Positions 60,756-64,000 of a stretch of DNA of 64,000 bases are shown here, piece after piece (within the stretch, counting starts at the first letter, position 1; every line of letters starts with the position of its first letter). The notes beneath the pieces were generated by a model that was not told the DNA's origin, made no database searches, and saw nothing but the letters and a program-made list of their open reading frames with translations. The position numbers and the translations under genes were made by a program. The DNA is from Balanoglossus misakiensis (Eukaryota > Hemichordata), in contig CM082578.2 of assembly GCA_040954595.2 (NCBI GenBank), forward strand, positions 6,820,001 through 6,884,000, given 5' to 3'.

Positions 60756-63700
60756 TACGCCTATGTGTGTTTGCGATTCGCAATCTAAAAGTGTGTGTGT
60801 GTGTCTCCATCAATACCCGTTACCATGTAGTAGTACTTTCAAATCTGCCGAGAGACATTACAGTATGAGAGTATGAGTTCACATGTCAATTGAATAAATA
60901 CACGAAGTGAAGCTTGATAACCTCTTGATAAAACTGACTTTACCTCGTACTTTGCTTTGTGGGACGTATGCATTCACTTGCCTGCAGGGGAAAATTCCAC
61001 CTGGGATATTTTACTTTAATATTTCATTATCAATTCCGTGACTATTTAGTGCAGATAACTAAGCGTTTTATTATCCGATTCAGAGAAACTTATCTCTACA
61101 TATGTTAAGCTTCCTTTGACACTTTATATGTACTGCAATCTAAAATCATAGCTGCAGTGATATATGGCATTCATGTACTGTCCAGTCGGCGTTATATGTT
61201 CCACTTTGACGGTTGTTTGTATTCAGCGTCATATGCTGTAAATGTGGAGATCCATAAGTATATTGTCTGATTCGTGAATGCACATGTTTTGACAACCTGA
61301 TGAGATATTACAGTTCTCAGCAACAATCTATCGGTGATTGTCTATTATTATCCTTGACCGCTAAGTCGTTTAGATACTGTTTATAGTAGCACGCGTGAGA
61401 TACGTTTCACGGAATTGCCGTCGTCCGTGCCTGATGCGAAGGGCGTAAACAACTCCGGCAATGGAAACATTATCGTTCTACATGTTTCATTCATCCATCT
61501 AATCACAACGCCGAACTCTTCTTTGTGCTAAGATTTGTCGTTTTCAACTGGTTTCAGATAAGGTGTCTTACAGCATATAGCCACCACCTTCAAATGATGC
61601 TTATTTTATCCTGTATACGTTTGGATGACAAAGTAATCTCGTTTACTCCATCGTTATATACATATCCTGATGATGTTTTGTCAATAACAAAACTGTGATG
61701 ACAAGCAGACAGCTTCTAATCTCTCCCGGCGAAGATTTCTGCACGAATAAACTATTCAAAAAGGTTTATTTTGGAAAATACGTACCATTCTCATCATCGG
61801 TGTACTCAATTTGGAGCCACTTTCATCAACTGAGCCCCTAAAACCGGAACAGTCATTCTGCCGATAGCATTCATTAACCGGATTGTAATGAAAACGAATT
61901 GTATCCTTGAGGCGCGTAAATTGCGAAGAAAACTCTAAAACGGGCGCCGTTAGTTCTGGACCCATTTGCATGTGCCGAACTTCGCGTTGTTTGCGATCCG
62001 CGAGTACTCTGTGTATAGAACTATATATCTGCAGTTTCTTGCGTCGTTTTGTTTCTCGAAACCAGTAATACTCAAACAGTTCAATAATAACAAATGATAG
62101 CGATGATAGCGAGGGCTATACTTAAATAATAACACATGATAGCAAGGCAGGGTACATGTAATATCATGATTTGTAGTCTGCACGAGGGATGGTGATCTCT
62201 GACCAAACTATTATGGTCAGGGAGCACCAGCCCAATCTGGTTGTTACGACTTTTTAGAATCTCGTTATTACATTTTTTTTATCCTCGTAATTATGACTAT
62301 TTGAAAACTCGTTACGAGCTTTAGATTCTCGGAAATACGACGTTTTGAAATGTCATATTGGGATTTTATTATATATTTGTGAAAAAGACTGTGGTCATCT
62401 TCATCTTGGGATCTTCATTTTCTCGACTGATTCCCTATAATATAAGGTTATGGAAGAGGCAGCTATAGACACGAGACTTTAACACTGTAGAAGGCGCGGA
62501 TACCCAATGATACGGTTTTTAAATGAAAGTAGGTGTTTGGCATAGAGTATCGCCCGACGCGTAGCAGAGGGCGATGTGCGACGACCGTGACGCTAATGAC
62601 GGAGTGCTTGCAGCGCCGGATTTTCGTAGAAACCTTATTATTATAATCTTATGTATCTGACATATTGCATCGGCATGTTCACAAAGTTTTCCAGTCGTTT
62701 TCTAATTAATGATAGTGCAATAACCTACACCCCAAGCGAAGTACTTTGCATTAGGGTGGCGCTTGGGTCATGCCATTACGTGGTAAACAGCCTATAAACT
62801 TTTACCCACCTTCGTTATTTTTGACAATTCAATTATAATCCGGACTTATTAGTAAACCCAAATAACAACACGGTACATCGCCAGATTTAAAAACAAATGT
62901 TGTATTTTCGATTCTAAAAGCTTCCACTTTTTAAAATCTTAATTTGCATTATGCGTTTTGGAGTTTTATAGTAAATTAACGCTTCCTTTCCAAAGCGACA
63001 GTATGTATAAAGCATCCTTCCACAGTGCTTTTATGTCCCCATAGTTATTTCAAATTCGAATCACATGAATCAGTGAACAATTCAGCTCCGTGGCCGTCGA
63101 GGGTGGCACAATTTAAATGGCAATTTCCCTCTCATTGTCAAATACGTGTTTGAGGTCGACGATACAGAAGTGCAGAGGGCGGGAATAATTGAATTGAGGT
63201 CAGTGCGATTAACGCCCATGTTTCGCGTACTATACTGTCAATGAACGGTGAAGCTGTTTTGGTGACCTATATTTTAAAAGGAGATCAGCTGCAACGTTTG
63301 AAGATTTATCTCACTACGTTGGTCTGTTCATCACTTAGTACATCTATAGTGCCTCTAGTTCAAACATGTTTAAATTAAATGCCAAACAAATGTATTCAAC
63401 TCGTCATCAACGTAAGTATACGTGAAAACTTTTAAGCGCGACGCTATTATTGACACTTGAACTACACTACAAATATACACGAATCAAGTTGGAGAAAAAG
63501 TACATTCAAAGTAAACGTATAAACAGCTAAAGCAGTTTCTAGCATTTTTAGTTATGAAGTAAAATGTAGCACGCAAGTGTGAAATATGTTTTGCATTAAT
63601 AATTTTAAAAAATATTCTTAGTGGTAATACTTGTTTATTAAGTAAAATACTGTAAGCTCAAAACCTTACTCTTGTAAATCAACTTTACAGAAGTTTTTTA

Positions 63701-64000
63701 AATAATATAACACCCACAATGCTACGTGTGATTGCATGCCATGTACCATTTGATACAATCCTTGTTGTTATCTAACCCAAAACACAAAACTTCGACGTCT
63801 TTTTTACTTTAACCCAAAACACGGTGATCATCGCAATAGGTTATTTGGGCAACTACCTCTCGTCGATTAGTTCATAGTTGGCGGGAAATAATTTTCGAGC
63901 ACAGCGAGGTGATTATTTCACCCAAATATGCCAATTTTCACTTTTAGGTCTTATATCCGCATCAAACACCCGATGAGTGCACCGTTTATAATCTCATTAT

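Larger units (their letters stand above)
57600..64000. other. Right flank, no gene recognised
   Basis: The CT repeat, one MITE and a G/C-run repeat are the only structures seen. Short open frames at 58477-58665 (plus) and 61786-61971 (minus, with a donor-like GAATG|GTACGT) are not recognisable; the latter is discussed among the findings. Confidence 0.45.

Overview
This is a piece of animal nuclear genome. It has spliced genes with GT-AG introns, AT-rich intergenic sequence, many simple repeats and short non-autonomous transposons. The encoded proteins point to a slowly evolving invertebrate deuterostome (hemichordate, amphioxus or echinoderm). I cannot choose among these from sequence alone. 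All six genes I can support lie on the minus strand, so biological order runs from high to low coordinates.

Layout. 0.4-4.3 kb: a complete seven-coding-exon NRF1 (nuclear respiratory factor 1) gene. 5.6-6.3 kb: a CpG-rich, promoter-like stretch, probably for NRF1. 9.6-10.1 kb: a two-exon gene for a small lysine-rich protein, SMKR1-like. 19.0-31.2 kb: a 21-coding-exon STRIP1/2 gene (striatin-interacting protein, STRIPAK complex). Read on the minus strand, STRIP > SMKR1 > NRF1 has the same order and orientation as human 7q32 (STRIP2-SMKR1-NRF1), which indicates an ancient microsynteny block.

32.9-36.2 kb: a three-exon, divergent PRD-like homeobox gene. Its intron interrupts the homeodomain at position 46/47, residue 47 is Arg, and it carries eh1-like and PxDLS co-repressor motifs. 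40.4-45.6 kb and 50.7-57.6 kb: a tandem pair of receptors. Each has a signal peptide, a Ser/Thr-rich stalk, a somatomedin-B-like cysteine domain, a long Methuselah-like extracellular region and a class B2 seven-transmembrane domain. Each has a TATA box, a short 5' non-coding exon and one conserved phase-1 coding intron. I recognised no gene in 57.6-64 kb.

The rest is intergenic sequence with several repeat families. These are a TTAA-flanked MITE with two full copies and two relics, a CGCGAAAA-rich MITE with two copies, an 0.8-kb terminal-inverted-repeat element in a receptor intron, a foldback palindrome, a minisatellite with higher-order structure, and several microsatellites. Functionally, NRF1 (mitochondrial and housekeeping transcription), STRIP (phosphatase/kinase scaffold), the homeobox repressor and the receptors do not form one pathway. 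The first three genes appear to be linked by ancestry.

Exon coordinates were read by eye from splice sites, reading frame and family similarity. Every gene model below joins in frame.
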